From an uncultured Aquimarina sp. (GTDB lineage Bacteria; Bacteroidota; Bacteroidia; Flavobacteriales; Flavobacteriaceae): a DNA stretch of 64,000 bases. Positions within the stretch are counted from its first letter, which is position 1, and the number at the start of each line of letters is the position of its first letter. The notes below the pieces were generated by a model that searched no databases, was not told the DNA's origin, and saw only the letters and a list, made by a program, of their open reading frames with translations. The DNA lies in assembly GCA_947498775.1 (NCBI GenBank), contig CANMLL010000019.1, forward strand, positions 54,480 to 118,479. The letters run 5' to 3'. The translations under genes and the position numbers were made by a program. Of this stretch, positions 50,400 to 59,055 are shown piece by piece.

Positions 50400-51413
50400 T
50401 TAATTTTGCAGCTTTTTAATAACTTTTAATTGGGTTTTTATAAATAAGTTTTTATCCGGGGTTTCGTTTTTAAACGTATTTGAAGGGTAATGTGTATATT
50501 CTTGATACGAAGGAGCATATAACTCAAAACGTTGTCGGGCATTGTAATTTTGCATAGAAACCTTAGAGCGATAATCTCTTAAAGCATGAATATCCAGATA
50601 ACTATTTGTTACCATGCTTGCTCCGGTATTTGCTTCAGACAGGATATGTCCTTCAAAATGCACAATTTTTGATCCACCATTGGTACTAGAATGAGGAATA
50701 TCAATGCCTTTGATTCCTCCAGAATTGGCCGAAATCACATATCCCATGTTTTCGATTGCCCTGGCGCGTTTTGCTATTTCTTTATGAGTGAGTTGCGGAC
50801 TTCCAACCTCTGATGAAGAATGTAAAAATACCTCTGCGCCTCGCATCATCAAACAACGGGCAATTTCGGGGTATAGGATTTCTTCTGAAGCAATACAAGC
50901 TAATTTTCCGAGTTTGGTGTCGGCTACAGGAAATAAAGAATCTTCACCATAAACCTTCACATACTCATCTAATACATCATGAGGTGTAGGGGCAAACATA
51001 GAGTTTAAACGGCGATACCTTAAAATTAGTTCTCCTTCATCATCAATGATAAAACTGCTCTGGAAATACAGATCAGGAAAATTAGCATCTACTTCATAAA
51101 AATTGCCTGATAAGAAGATAGATTCTTTTACACAAAACTTCTGCATTTGGATAAATAAATCATCATCAATGGTAATGCAGGCTTTATCTTTCCATTGCGG
51201 TATACTTTCTCCAAATGGGAAACTAGTTAGAAAATATTCTGGGAGTACTACCAATTTTAAATCCGGACCGATAAATCGTTTAGATGCGCTTATCTGTGCC
51301 AAAACCGTCTCAAGGGATTCTTGCATGAGTTGATAACTTGAAAAACGATCTTCACAAGAATTAACTGCTTGACATTCACATTGTAGAGCAAGGGCTTTAT
51401 ATCTGTTAATCAC
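50400..51413 (-). CDS. Carbon-nitrogen hydrolase (nitrilase superfamily)
   Basis: A 337-aa amidase or nitrilase. Catalytic Glu59 (VVLPEYF) and Cys173 (KLACIASEEILYPE) are clear. The catalytic Lys is usually found in a YRK motif after the central strand, but here the sequence is RYRRLN (132-137), so Arg seems to replace it unless the alignment shifts. The C-terminal half (HSSSEVGSP, ENMGYVISANSGG) is typical. Substrate unknown. Divergent from the gene at 51517 across a perfect 27-bp palindrome. Confidence 0.8.
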   Translation of the reverse strand: MINRYKALALQCECQAVNSCEDRFSSYQLMQESLETVLAQISASKRFIGPDLKLVVLPEYFLTSFPFGESIPQWKDKACITIDDDLFIQMQKFCVKESIFLSGNFYEVDANFPDLYFQSSFIIDDEGELILRYRRLNSMFAPTPHDVLDEYVKVYGEDSLFPVADTKLGKLACIASEEILYPEIARCLMMRGAEVFLHSSSEVGSPQLTHKEIAKRARAIENMGYVISANSGGIKGIDIPHSSTNGGSKIVHFEGHILSEANTGASMVTNSYLDIHALRDYRSKVSMQNYNARQRFELYAPSYQEYTHYPSNTFKNETPDKNLFIKTQLKVIKKLQN

Positions 51414-51447
51414 AGGAAATTTTGTTTAATTTTATTAAAAATACGGA

Positions 51448-51474
51448 AAAATAGTTAATATTATTAACTATTTT
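51448..51474. promoter_or_regulatory. Perfect 27-bp palindrome, probable MarR operator
   Basis: Two 13-bp arms (AAAATAGTTAATA at 51448-51460 and its complement at 51462-51474) around a central T at 51461. It lies between divergent starts at 51413 and 51517. On the minus strand a -7 box TATTTTTA begins 18 nt from the centre, so the palindrome covers the -33 region, as expected for a repressor. Confidence 0.75.
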
Positions 51475-51516
51475 AGTAAAGAAATCGGATAAAGTTTTGT
51501 GTAAATTTTTAAAAAA

Positions 51517-52101
51517 ATGAAAACAGTTAAAGATATCGATACATTCGAATTGTTCAAACAATATATTACCGGTGACTTTGATAATATTCGCCAAGTAGAA
51601 GAAGAACGTGTCAAAGGTGCCCAAATTCATCCACATGCCAGACATGTAAATAGGGTAGCAGATCACAAAATCATGGGAAAACCCAAGAATATTTTTGAAA
51701 GAGGTTTCTGGCTTATCGAGGAGAGCTATTATAAATGGCCGGGTAAAGAACTAGAGATTAAGCCCTATATTTTTTACTTTTCTGAGCGTGATAAGAATAG
51801 TATGAGACTTAGTGTTTTTAATTATCCGGATATTTTTGAAGCGGAAGAGATTAGGAATGATAATGAGGCTTTGCAATTGTCAATTGATGATTTGATACCT
51901 TCCCCAACATTTAAAGGTGCAGTATACCATCGAGATGGAGATAAATTTCATACTAATGCACCGCAAGACCTAGGTAACGGAATGACTTTTACACTTATCG
52001 AAACCTTTGAAGCCGATAAGTTACTGGTCATGGAATTGTTAGAGAAAAATGGCCAGCAATTGACGCCATATGATACTCCTTTGATTTATGATCGAGTATA
52101 A
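51517..52101 (+). CDS. CpcT/CpeT-like protein
   Basis: A 194-aa protein without signal peptide. LFKQYITGDFDNIRQVEEE at about 9-27 recalls the opening G-x-F-D/S-N-x-x-Q motif of the CpcT/CpeT chromophore lyase family, and GFWLIEESYYKWPG plus PYIFYFSERDKNSMRLS follow in the expected order. In cyanobacteria this family attaches bilins; non-photosynthetic bacteria carry members of unknown role. The assignment is by pattern only. A second protein with the same opening motif lies at 56655. Confidence 0.5.
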   Translation: MKTVKDIDTFELFKQYITGDFDNIRQVEEERVKGAQIHPHARHVNRVADHKIMGKPKNIFERGFWLIEESYYKWPGKELEIKPYIFYFSERDKNSMRLSVFNYPDIFEAEEIRNDNEALQLSIDDLIPSPTFKGAVYHRDGDKFHTNAPQDLGNGMTFTLIETFEADKLLVMELLEKNGQQLTPYDTPLIYDRV

Positions 52102-52139
52102 GCTTTCTTAAGCAGAAAAGGTTAGTGAGTTGTAGGTGT

Positions 52140-53261
52140 TTAGTCTACCATCTTCAAATCCAATTTGGTAAGCGGTTTGTTTTTTGGCGGCGTTGTTTTT
52201 TCGATAATTTGCCAGCTCACCCCAGCTTCATCTGTAAAAACGAAAGAGCGTTCTCCAAATTCATTTTTTTCAATTGTTCTGGGTTTTAAATTGTGTTTGG
52301 TAACCAATTCATAAACCATATCGAGCTTTGGAGTATAAAAAGAATGTAGTGTGATTCCTTTTTCTCCTATGCGCTGGTGCGAAGATCGATCTGTTTTCAA
52401 ACCAATGGGCATAAAGAATTTTAGTTTCCCACAAATATTATTGGGTGATACAAACCCCCAGTACCAATGACTGTCCCCAGGATTCATCTGAAATACCCTT
52501 TTTGGACCTTTCAACCAATCTCCGTCTATTTCAGGCGCTTTTTCGGCTTTTAACCCTAAAGCAGTCGATAAATATGACATGACTTCTATTGAAGGTGTTT
52601 TGATCATAAAATCATGGTGAGTAAACTCACTGGTTTTTAATTTGGTGTCTTTTGAAACTGTTCCGTATCCAGGAATATGATATCCATAACGCTGAAAAAA
52701 AACGTGATTGAAAAATTCTCCATAAACCGCATTTTCTCTTACCAATACGGGTCGGTTAAAAAAATCACGCTCTCCAGTATCTAAACCAAACAAATCATCT
52801 GCGATTGGTTCTGTCGGTAACCAGGGCTTTTTTCCATCAACTCTTGCTGTTTGATAGATGTCATACAATCGATAAATATTTTCTGTACGCATGACAGCCA
52901 TTCGCATTCCAATAGTTTCTGGCGGAGCATATCCAACTCCGGAACCCAGTAGTTTTTCCCAAACCAGAATACGCAAAAGACCATGACTGTCAATGTCTCC
53001 ATTCTGTAATCGATACGAAGTTAAGGCAGAATTTACCCCATAAATCTTTACAGCTTCCGAAGCCTTGATATGAGCACTATCAATGACTTTAAAGCCATAA
53101 TCTGCAAAATATTTTTTGGCATATTCACCATCGTCAGTACCCATCATTACTTCATAAACCCCACTGATTCCAGTATCAGGCAGCGGTTGTTGTGCCTGCA
53201 TAAAAAAAGGCGCTGTAATCAGAATAGATAGAAAAAAAGCTTTTATCTTCATTTTATGCAA
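52140..53261 (-). CDS. Exported VOC (glyoxalase/dioxygenase fold) family protein
   Basis: A 373-aa protein with a signal peptide (residues 1-23, MQA then QQP). It contains two VOC-like halves: GISGVYEVMMGTDDGEYAKKYFADYGFKVID at 32-62 and THHDFMIKTPSIEVMSYLSTALGLKAE near 213. An EKNEFGERSFVFTDEAGVSWQIIE segment closes the fold. The metal ligands cannot be assigned. The periplasmic location is unusual for this fold. It overlaps the MFS gene by 8 nt, within the oxidoreductase-MFS-VOC operon. Confidence 0.7.
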   Translation of the reverse strand: MHKMKIKAFFLSILITAPFFMQAQQPLPDTGISGVYEVMMGTDDGEYAKKYFADYGFKVIDSAHIKASEAVKIYGVNSALTSYRLQNGDIDSHGLLRILVWEKLLGSGVGYAPPETIGMRMAVMRTENIYRLYDIYQTARVDGKKPWLPTEPIADDLFGLDTGERDFFNRPVLVRENAVYGEFFNHVFFQRYGYHIPGYGTVSKDTKLKTSEFTHHDFMIKTPSIEVMSYLSTALGLKAEKAPEIDGDWLKGPKRVFQMNPGDSHWYWGFVSPNNICGKLKFFMPIGLKTDRSSHQRIGEKGITLHSFYTPKLDMVYELVTKHNLKPRTIEKNEFGERSFVFTDEAGVSWQIIEKTTPPKNKPLTKLDLKMVD

Positions 53262-54495
53262 TTTGTGGTTTCTTGCTAAAATTTGTTTTCACTAATAAAA
53301 AGGTAATCATAGCAACGGCACATAAAATTAACATTGTCATTATTGCCGGAATATAGGAACCATCGGCCACACTTTTCTTTCCTAAGAATATAATACCTGC
53401 AACACTTGCCAAAGTATCTACGGTAAGCACAATTCCCAGTATTTTTCCGTAGGCCTTTCCATAATATAATTCGGCTACTATGATTTGGATCATTGTAAAC
53501 ACACCGCTATAAGCAATTCCATAAGTGATTGCATACCAATATGGAGACCACTTGCCTGGATCTGTTCCCATCAAGTACAAGAATAAGTTTCCTAAAATCA
53601 ATAAACCAATTGATCCGGTCATCACCATTTTTTTATTAAACTGATCACTCAAAAAACCAAATAGAAGTTTACCAATTACCCCAAAAAGGAACAAAGCAGA
53701 ACCTACATTAGTTACTATAGAAGAGGATAAGCCAAGCTCTTTTTGCAAATAAATGTCCTGGTGTTGTCCCATCCCAATGATACAAAACCACAGTATTCCA
53801 GTGGCAATAAAAAGCACATACAGCGTAGGGCTTTTTAAAGCTTCTGCAAGTGAGACTCCTCCGGTGATTTTGCTCTTGGGAGCTTCATCTGCTCCATCGG
53901 GCCATAATCCCATTTCTTGGGGATTATTTTTAACTACTAATAACCAAGGCAAGATCATAAAAACGGCACCAATCCCTGCTAATAATAAAAAGGTATTCTG
54001 CCATCCCATAGCATCAATTGAATCGCCGGTAACCTTATTAAAAAGAGCACCACCCAAACTTCCTCCAACCAACAGTATGCCTACAGCTTTTCCTCTGTGT
54101 TTATGAAACCATTGCGTTAAAATATACATGCTGGAAAACAATCCTGCTCCGGCTAAGCCTATGGCTAAAGCAATGTATAAAAGATTAAATTGAGTCAGGT
54201 TTTCCATAAAACTCATTCCCGTCAATGCCGCAACAATAATAACTGCACCTGTGATGATAATGCGTTTAGGATTTCCTTTGTCAAGAATAACTCCAATTAT
54301 GGGAAGTAATACTGCCAATGCCAGATAAAAAATTGAAACCGGGCGTGTTACTTCTTCCCGAGTCCAGGAAAATGCATCAATAAGACTAGGATAAAATCGT
54401 TTTAATGATAGCGTTACAATACCGTTTGAAGCGGAATAAATAATACAAAGTCCTAAGAGGACCCACCACCCATGGAATATTTTTTTAGTGCTCAT
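53254..54495 (-). CDS. Major facilitator superfamily transporter
   Basis: A 413-aa protein with 12 membrane segments. HGWWVLLGLCIIYSASNG at the start and the LDKGNPKRIIITG loop 2-3 motif fit the oxalate/formate or monocarboxylate-type MFS group. QWFHKHRGKAVGILLVGGSLGGALF is a second family hallmark. Likely takes up an organic acid that the neighbouring enzymes convert. 3 nt after the reductase gene, so co-transcribed. Confidence 0.88.
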   Translation of the reverse strand: MSTKKIFHGWWVLLGLCIIYSASNGIVTLSLKRFYPSLIDAFSWTREEVTRPVSIFYLALAVLLPIIGVILDKGNPKRIIITGAVIIVAALTGMSFMENLTQFNLLYIALAIGLAGAGLFSSMYILTQWFHKHRGKAVGILLVGGSLGGALFNKVTGDSIDAMGWQNTFLLLAGIGAVFMILPWLLVVKNNPQEMGLWPDGADEAPKSKITGGVSLAEALKSPTLYVLFIATGILWFCIIGMGQHQDIYLQKELGLSSSIVTNVGSALFLFGVIGKLLFGFLSDQFNKKMVMTGSIGLLILGNLFLYLMGTDPGKWSPYWYAITYGIAYSGVFTMIQIIVAELYYGKAYGKILGIVLTVDTLASVAGIIFLGKKSVADGSYIPAIMTMLILCAVAMITFLLVKTNFSKKPQIA

Positions 54496-54498
54496 TGA

Positions 54499-55491
54499 TT
54501 ATATAGTTAAGATAAGTTTTCCGAAATTTTCTCCTGTGTATAACATTTTTAAAGCCGAAGGAAAGTTTTCCAAGCCAGTAACGATATGTTCTTTTGGAGT
54601 AATTTTTCCTTTATCAATCCAATCACCAATTTCTTTAACTGCATTCGGAAATTGGGGAACATAATCAAATACAATAATTCCAGTAAGTGTTCCTCTTGCA
54701 GTTACAATTTTCATATAATTTTTTGGACCATACATATCTGCAGCATTATATTGAGAGATCGCTCCGCAAATTACTACCCTGGCACCTTGTGCAAGGTTTT
54801 GTAATGCAATATCCAATGTAGGTCCGCCTACATTATCATAATAAATATGGATACCATGCGGAGCATATTTTTTTAACTGACTATTCATATCCTCGGTTTT
54901 GTAATTGATCGCATGATCAAATCCACATTCATTGATTAAATAGTCACATTTAGTATCACTACCAGCAGAGCCAATAACGGTACAGCCTTTAATTTTAGCT
55001 ATTTGTCCTACTGTTGACCCTACAATACCTGCGGCTCCAGACACAAAAACAACATCCTCTTTAACTGGTTTTCCTTTTTCCAAAAGTCCAAAATATGCAG
55101 TCATGCCTGGCATACCCAAAACCCCTAAATGATAGGATAATTTTCCCTGAGAAATATCTATAGTTGTCAGATTTTTACCATCAGAAATACTATAGTGCTG
55201 CGCACCCAATAATCCAGAAACATAATCACCTTCTTTAAAAGAAGTATTTTTGGATTGGATTACTTTTCCGGCAGAAAAAGTACGTATTACTGCTCCGATT
55301 TCAATCCCTTTAATATAGGTTGTCCCTTCGTTCATCCAACCACGAATAGCTGGATCCAAGGAGATGGCCTCAATCTTTATGAGTAACTCGCCATCTTCAA
55401 GGCTAGGAAGTTGTTCTGTAAGGGTGTCAAAATTATGATCTTCAATAAAACCTTTTGGACGATTAGCGAGTATTATTTTGGTATTGATCAT
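54499..55491 (-). CDS. NADP-dependent oxidoreductase of the MDR family (CurA / leukotriene B4 dehydrogenase type)
   Basis: A 330-aa zinc-independent medium-chain reductase: LANRPKGFIEDHNFDTL at the start, then LDPAIRGWMNEG, GMPGMTAYFGLLEKGKPVKEDVVFVSGAAGIVGSTVGQIAKIKG (cofactor loop near 151) and YDNVGGPTLD. This group reduces alpha,beta-unsaturated ketones or enones. First gene of the operon with MFS and VOC, behind the second MarR-type operator. Its -7 box reads TAAATTTA. Confidence 0.9.
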   Translation of the reverse strand: MINTKIILANRPKGFIEDHNFDTLTEQLPSLEDGELLIKIEAISLDPAIRGWMNEGTTYIKGIEIGAVIRTFSAGKVIQSKNTSFKEGDYVSGLLGAQHYSISDGKNLTTIDISQGKLSYHLGVLGMPGMTAYFGLLEKGKPVKEDVVFVSGAAGIVGSTVGQIAKIKGCTVIGSAGSDTKCDYLINECGFDHAINYKTEDMNSQLKKYAPHGIHIYYDNVGGPTLDIALQNLAQGARVVICGAISQYNAADMYGPKNYMKIVTARGTLTGIIVFDYVPQFPNAVKEIGDWIDKGKITPKEHIVTGLENFPSALKMLYTGENFGKLILTI

Positions 55492-55538
55492 AAATTTCTC
55501 AAAAGGTTATTGGTAATTTCCATTAAATTTAGAAAAAA

Positions 55539-55575
55539 ATAGTTAATATTATAAATAATTAACTAAATTAACTAT
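55539..55575. promoter_or_regulatory. Second MarR-type operator, three half-sites
   Basis: ATAGTTAA (55539-55546), TTAACTAA (55559-55566) and TTAACTAT (55568-55575) reproduce the arms of the 51448-51474 palindrome. It lies between the divergent starts at 55491 and 55591. Confidence 0.65.
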
Positions 55576-55590
55576 TTATTTTAATAACGA

Positions 55591-56634
55591 GTGCTTGTAC
55601 CCTTGATAATAAATAAATACGTTTATGTAGGTAAGTTACGAATCCATGTCCAAATTTTGGGTAAAGGACCTGCTATTGTTTTATTTCATCCGTCTCCACA
55701 TTCTTCGGCAATGCTGTTACCTTTAGCAAAAGAACTGGCAACACATTATACTGCAATTTGTGTAGATACACCAGGGTATGGATTATCAGATCCTTTGCCA
55801 AAGCCTCCAGAAAGTATTGAAGATTATACTCAGGTTTTTGATGATTTATTTAAAAAGTTGAATATAAAAAAGTTTGCACTTTATGGCTCTGCTACAGGAG
55901 CCCAAATAGCAATCAGGTATGCCTTGAATTATCCAGATAAAGTGTCTCATATATTTTTAGATAATGCAGCACATTTTGACGATCACTTGCGAAAAGAGAT
56001 TTTGAAACACTACTTTCCAGACTTGAAACCAAAGATGGATGGTAGGCATCTACAAGTATTATGGAATATGGTAAGTAATATATCTCAATATTTTCCGTGG
56101 TGTTTTCAGACTGAAGAATATAAATTGAATACTCCCAAATTACCTAAAGAGATATTACATCACATTACAATGGATTTTTTAAAGGCTGGAGAAAACTATC
56201 ACTATGCTTATAAAGCAGCATTTGATCACGAAAATGCCAGGAATGTTCAACAATTGAAGGTGCATACTACGATCTTTAGGTGGGAGGGTAGTATTATTCT
56301 AAAATATATAGACACTTTATTGTCTTTTAATTTTCCTGAGCATATACAATCGGTTTCAACTTCTGAAAATGCCTTGAGACGAAGGAAAGAAATGGCAGAT
56401 TTTATAAATAAAAAAGCTTCAGAGAATACGAATTATATAGTGCCAAAGGATGTGGGAATTATTGCTGATGTCAAAAACGATATTAGATCTTCATTTGAAA
56501 AACCAGAACAAACTCCACCAGAGATAAATGAAGATGGTTCATATTTGTTAAATGCCTGGTCAGAAATAAAAAAACAAAACACAAACTTAAAACCAAAGGA
56601 AATCCAATCGAATATAATTGAGTGGTATACTTGA
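55591..56634 (+). CDS. Alpha/beta hydrolase-fold protein without the usual nucleophile Ser
   Basis: A 347-aa protein: IVLFHPSPHSSAMLLPLA (oxyanion region), DTPGYGLSDPL, and the elbow YGSATGAQIA at 98-107. In the GxSxG pattern the nucleophile position is Ala101 (G-S-A-T-G), so standard serine hydrolase chemistry is doubtful; close families use His or other residues at this place. The C-terminal 90 residues are diverged. The start is GTG 55591 or TTG 55603; no in-frame ATG is available. Divergent from the reductase operon, sharing the operator at 55539-55575. Confidence 0.75.
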   Translation: MLVPLIINKYVYVGKLRIHVQILGKGPAIVLFHPSPHSSAMLLPLAKELATHYTAICVDTPGYGLSDPLPKPPESIEDYTQVFDDLFKKLNIKKFALYGSATGAQIAIRYALNYPDKVSHIFLDNAAHFDDHLRKEILKHYFPDLKPKMDGRHLQVLWNMVSNISQYFPWCFQTEEYKLNTPKLPKEILHHITMDFLKAGENYHYAYKAAFDHENARNVQQLKVHTTIFRWEGSIILKYIDTLLSFNFPEHIQSVSTSENALRRRKEMADFINKKASENTNYIVPKDVGIIADVKNDIRSSFEKPEQTPPEINEDGSYLLNAWSEIKKQNTNLKPKEIQSNIIEWYT

Positions 56635-56654
56635 AAAACAATAAATAAAAACAG

Positions 56655-57431
56655 ATGAAATTGATATGGACAGTATTGATAAGTATGTTACTTTTTAGTA
56701 GTAACACATCACAATCAGAAACAAAAGCAGGAGAAAAGTCAAAAAAAGAAACAAAAGCTACTTCAATGTCAAATCTTGAAGGAGAATGGGATAATTTTCA
56801 GCAGATATGGCTTGAGAATACTAATACAGATATGCACCGCATAGAAACGGATAAAAAGCATAAGCATTATCATTTGACTATTTCGAAAACCAATAATAAG
56901 GATGGTTTTCAAATGGAAATTACAGAGGGTAGAAACGGTAAGAAATTTGTAGAAAAAATTATTTTGCCTGCAGATGCTTTTTCTTCTGAACAAGTAAAGA
57001 TTGATGAAGACACGTTATATGTTAAGGGTATGAATCATTTTGATCATTTATCGAAGCCATATCGCTTTGTAAGGGTAAGACAATTCTCAGGTTGGTTGCA
57101 ATATCCAATGGAAAAATACGAAGATAGCACCTATTTTCAGCGTAACTTACAATTACATGATCAAGGCGGTATGGCAGCGTTAGATATTGAAGGTGTCGAT
57201 TATACCGTAGAACTTACTCAATTGATTTATGGAAAAAAGATTAAATTAATGAAAATTGCTATTTATGATATGCCCCTTGATAGTGTAGGCATCAACAGTA
57301 AATCTATAAGTTATGCATGGACAAGCCCTGAAGCTACACGTCTAGGAATCAATCTTCGTAAAATAGTCTCTGGATGGACACTTATCGAACCGGATTATGT
57401 GAACTCAAATACTATGAAAAAGAAAGAGTAA
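56655..57431 (+). CDS. Exported protein with CpcT/CpeT-like opening motif
   Basis: A 258-aa protein with an N-terminal signal (MKLIWTVLISMLLFSSNTSQS) and a lysine-rich linker. From residue 40 it reads LEGEWDNFQQIWLEN, similar to the G-x-F-D-N-x-x-Q motif of the protein at 51517 and of CpcT/CpeT lyases. Later parts (RNGKKFVEKIILPADAF, RFVRVRQFSGWLQYP) are not recognised. It lies 20 nt after the hydrolase gene, so probably in the same operon and MarR-controlled. Export distinguishes it from its suspected relative. Confidence 0.5.
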   Translation: MKLIWTVLISMLLFSSNTSQSETKAGEKSKKETKATSMSNLEGEWDNFQQIWLENTNTDMHRIETDKKHKHYHLTISKTNNKDGFQMEITEGRNGKKFVEKIILPADAFSSEQVKIDEDTLYVKGMNHFDHLSKPYRFVRVRQFSGWLQYPMEKYEDSTYFQRNLQLHDQGGMAALDIEGVDYTVELTQLIYGKKIKLMKIAIYDMPLDSVGINSKSISYAWTSPEATRLGINLRKIVSGWTLIEPDYVNSNTMKKKE

Positions 57432-57449
57432 TTTAAATGAGTTCAATAT

Positions 57450-58676
57450 CTATTTCTTGATCTGATTTGTAGTTTTATGAATTAAATTGGTAGATTGTTT
57501 TTCTACTCCAGATGTGGTTGCATATTTTTTCCAGTCAGAAATAATATCTTGTACGTTATCAATAATTGTATCAGGATTTTTGATGCTAAATTCTTTAGCC
57601 AGTACTAAGAGATGTTCTCTATTGGGAGCTTTACTTTCTCCAGCAATCATAGTACTGTGCATGCCAAGGGAAGAATTAGAAAAGGTCAGATCATATGCCG
57701 GAGCTAGTTTCCAATTACCCAAATGATCCATTAAAAACGAAAAGTTCTTGCTATGGTCATCACGGTTATGCGCATAGAGATTAAATGTGGCTAGTCGTAG
57801 GATATTTTCGTGAGCTTTTACATGATTTTCAAGCCTGAAAGCGCAATCCATAAGATGCCCATAATCCATATTGCTTAGTCTGAAATTATCATGCAGCAGC
57901 CCACTTGCAGAATGCATATGTAATCGCTTACCATCAATTCGATCAAATCGCTTTGTGCCAAAATAGTGTTTTCCGGAGTTCCCTGTAAAAAGCTTGCATG
58001 GGTGCATTTCTATACCCACATCCAAGGCCATTTGATAATAAGCGTATTCAATATTGGCAATATCAACCAGATCTGCAGAAGAAGGAAACTTAATGATCCA
58101 ATGTTCATAGCCTGCTGGTAATTCATCGGTTCCATGAATAAGATGATCCGTTAAAGGGTTATAACCAACAAAAATCTTTGGTCTGGCGCCTCCAGATGAT
58201 CCTCCCATATCAAAAAGCTCTTCTATTACATCACTACTGGTTCCCTCAAGCACGAGATTCATTTGATTTGCAATTGTGTCTAGTTCTAGTTGATTTGTAT
58301 ACTCGGCTGTAGAGATAATCTCTGGCCGATAGATCAAAGCTCCCATTGCTTTGGTTCCAACATAAGCTAACCTATCCAGCGGAGTTACTTGGCTAGGTGA
58401 AATATTTCTTGATGATAATGTTCTGTCTAATAATAATCGCCCCCATCCATCAGGTAATGAATCATTAAAAACACCAAACAAACCATCAAAAAATGATATA
58501 TCTGCGGATAACAACTTGTCAGATATTGGCATTTTAAATGGGGATATCTGTATTCTCTTGTCTATGAAACTTGGATAATATCTGAAATAGATTTTTCGAT
58601 TTGCGCTTACCAGTTCTCCAAGTTCAATTTCCTGCCCTTCTAGACTAATGGAGACAATTAATTTTTCTACATTCAT
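57450..58676 (-). CDS. hipA: HipA-family serine/threonine kinase toxin
   Basis: A 408-aa kinase of the type II HipBA toxin-antitoxin family. Features: SFFDGLFGVFNDSLPDGWGRLLLDR near 61-85, the Gly-rich loop GGSSGGARPK near 155, IKFPSS, HNRDDHSKNFSFL near 310 (catalytic Asp and metal-binding Asn) and LAPAYDLTFS (activation Asp). E. coli HipA phosphorylates glutamyl-tRNA synthetase; targets of this lineage are unknown. Its start overlaps hipB by 4 nt. Full length. Confidence 0.9.
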   Translation of the reverse strand: MNVEKLIVSISLEGQEIELGELVSANRKIYFRYYPSFIDKRIQISPFKMPISDKLLSADISFFDGLFGVFNDSLPDGWGRLLLDRTLSSRNISPSQVTPLDRLAYVGTKAMGALIYRPEIISTAEYTNQLELDTIANQMNLVLEGTSSDVIEELFDMGGSSGGARPKIFVGYNPLTDHLIHGTDELPAGYEHWIIKFPSSADLVDIANIEYAYYQMALDVGIEMHPCKLFTGNSGKHYFGTKRFDRIDGKRLHMHSASGLLHDNFRLSNMDYGHLMDCAFRLENHVKAHENILRLATFNLYAHNRDDHSKNFSFLMDHLGNWKLAPAYDLTFSNSSLGMHSTMIAGESKAPNREHLLVLAKEFSIKNPDTIIDNVQDIISDWKKYATTSGVEKQSTNLIHKTTNQIKK

Positions 58677-58969
58677 TGCGATCTCCTTGTTTTACTGCTG
58701 AACAGTTTTTCTATATCATTTTCATTGTCTTTTGGAGTTAAAATAGCATCAAAATCATCTAGTCGATCAAGAATGAGTAACAATTTCAGAAAAGATTCTA
58801 ATGAAATTTGTCCAGAGCTTTCAAATCGTTTGATACTTCCTAATGAAACACCAGAACGCTCTGCCAGTGCAGTTTGAGATAGTTTTGCTTTTTTTCGTAA
58901 ATCCCGATGCTTTGAAGCTGTATCTTTTATGATATCTGAAGGTGTTTTATAGATGCTGTATTTTCCCAT
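58673..58969 (-). CDS. hipB: HipB-like antitoxin, Xre-family HTH
   Basis: A 98-aa protein with an HTH: RKKAKLSQTALAERSGVSLGSIKRFESSG (about residues 24-52). It precedes hipA with an ATGA overlap, as in HipBA modules, and should repress its own promoter. The ATG at 58969 is chosen. The longer frame starts at a TTG (58990) that is part of the -7 box TATATTTG. Confidence 0.85.
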   Translation of the reverse strand: MGKYSIYKTPSDIIKDTASKHRDLRKKAKLSQTALAERSGVSLGSIKRFESSGQISLESFLKLLLILDRLDDFDAILTPKDNENDIEKLFSSKTRRSQ

Positions 58970-58987
58970 ATTGGCTAATATATTATC

Positions 58988-59031
58988 CAAATATACGAAT
59001 TAATGCATAAAATAGCTAAAATATTAACTAT
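58988..59031 (-). promoter_or_regulatory. hipBA promoter with MarR-like box
   Basis: A perfect -7 box TATATTTG lies on the minus strand at 58995-58988. Upstream, 59012-59031 carries ATAGCTAA-AATA-TTAACTAT, which matches the arms of the MarR-type operators at 51448 and 55539 with one mismatch and overlaps the -33 region. Confidence 0.55.
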
Positions 59032-59055
59032 AAACTATAGTGTATATAACGGTAC

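Noticed and set aside
58970..58990. TTG start for hipB
   Set aside because: The TTG is part of the -7 promoter box TATATTTG, so it cannot be translated from that promoter.
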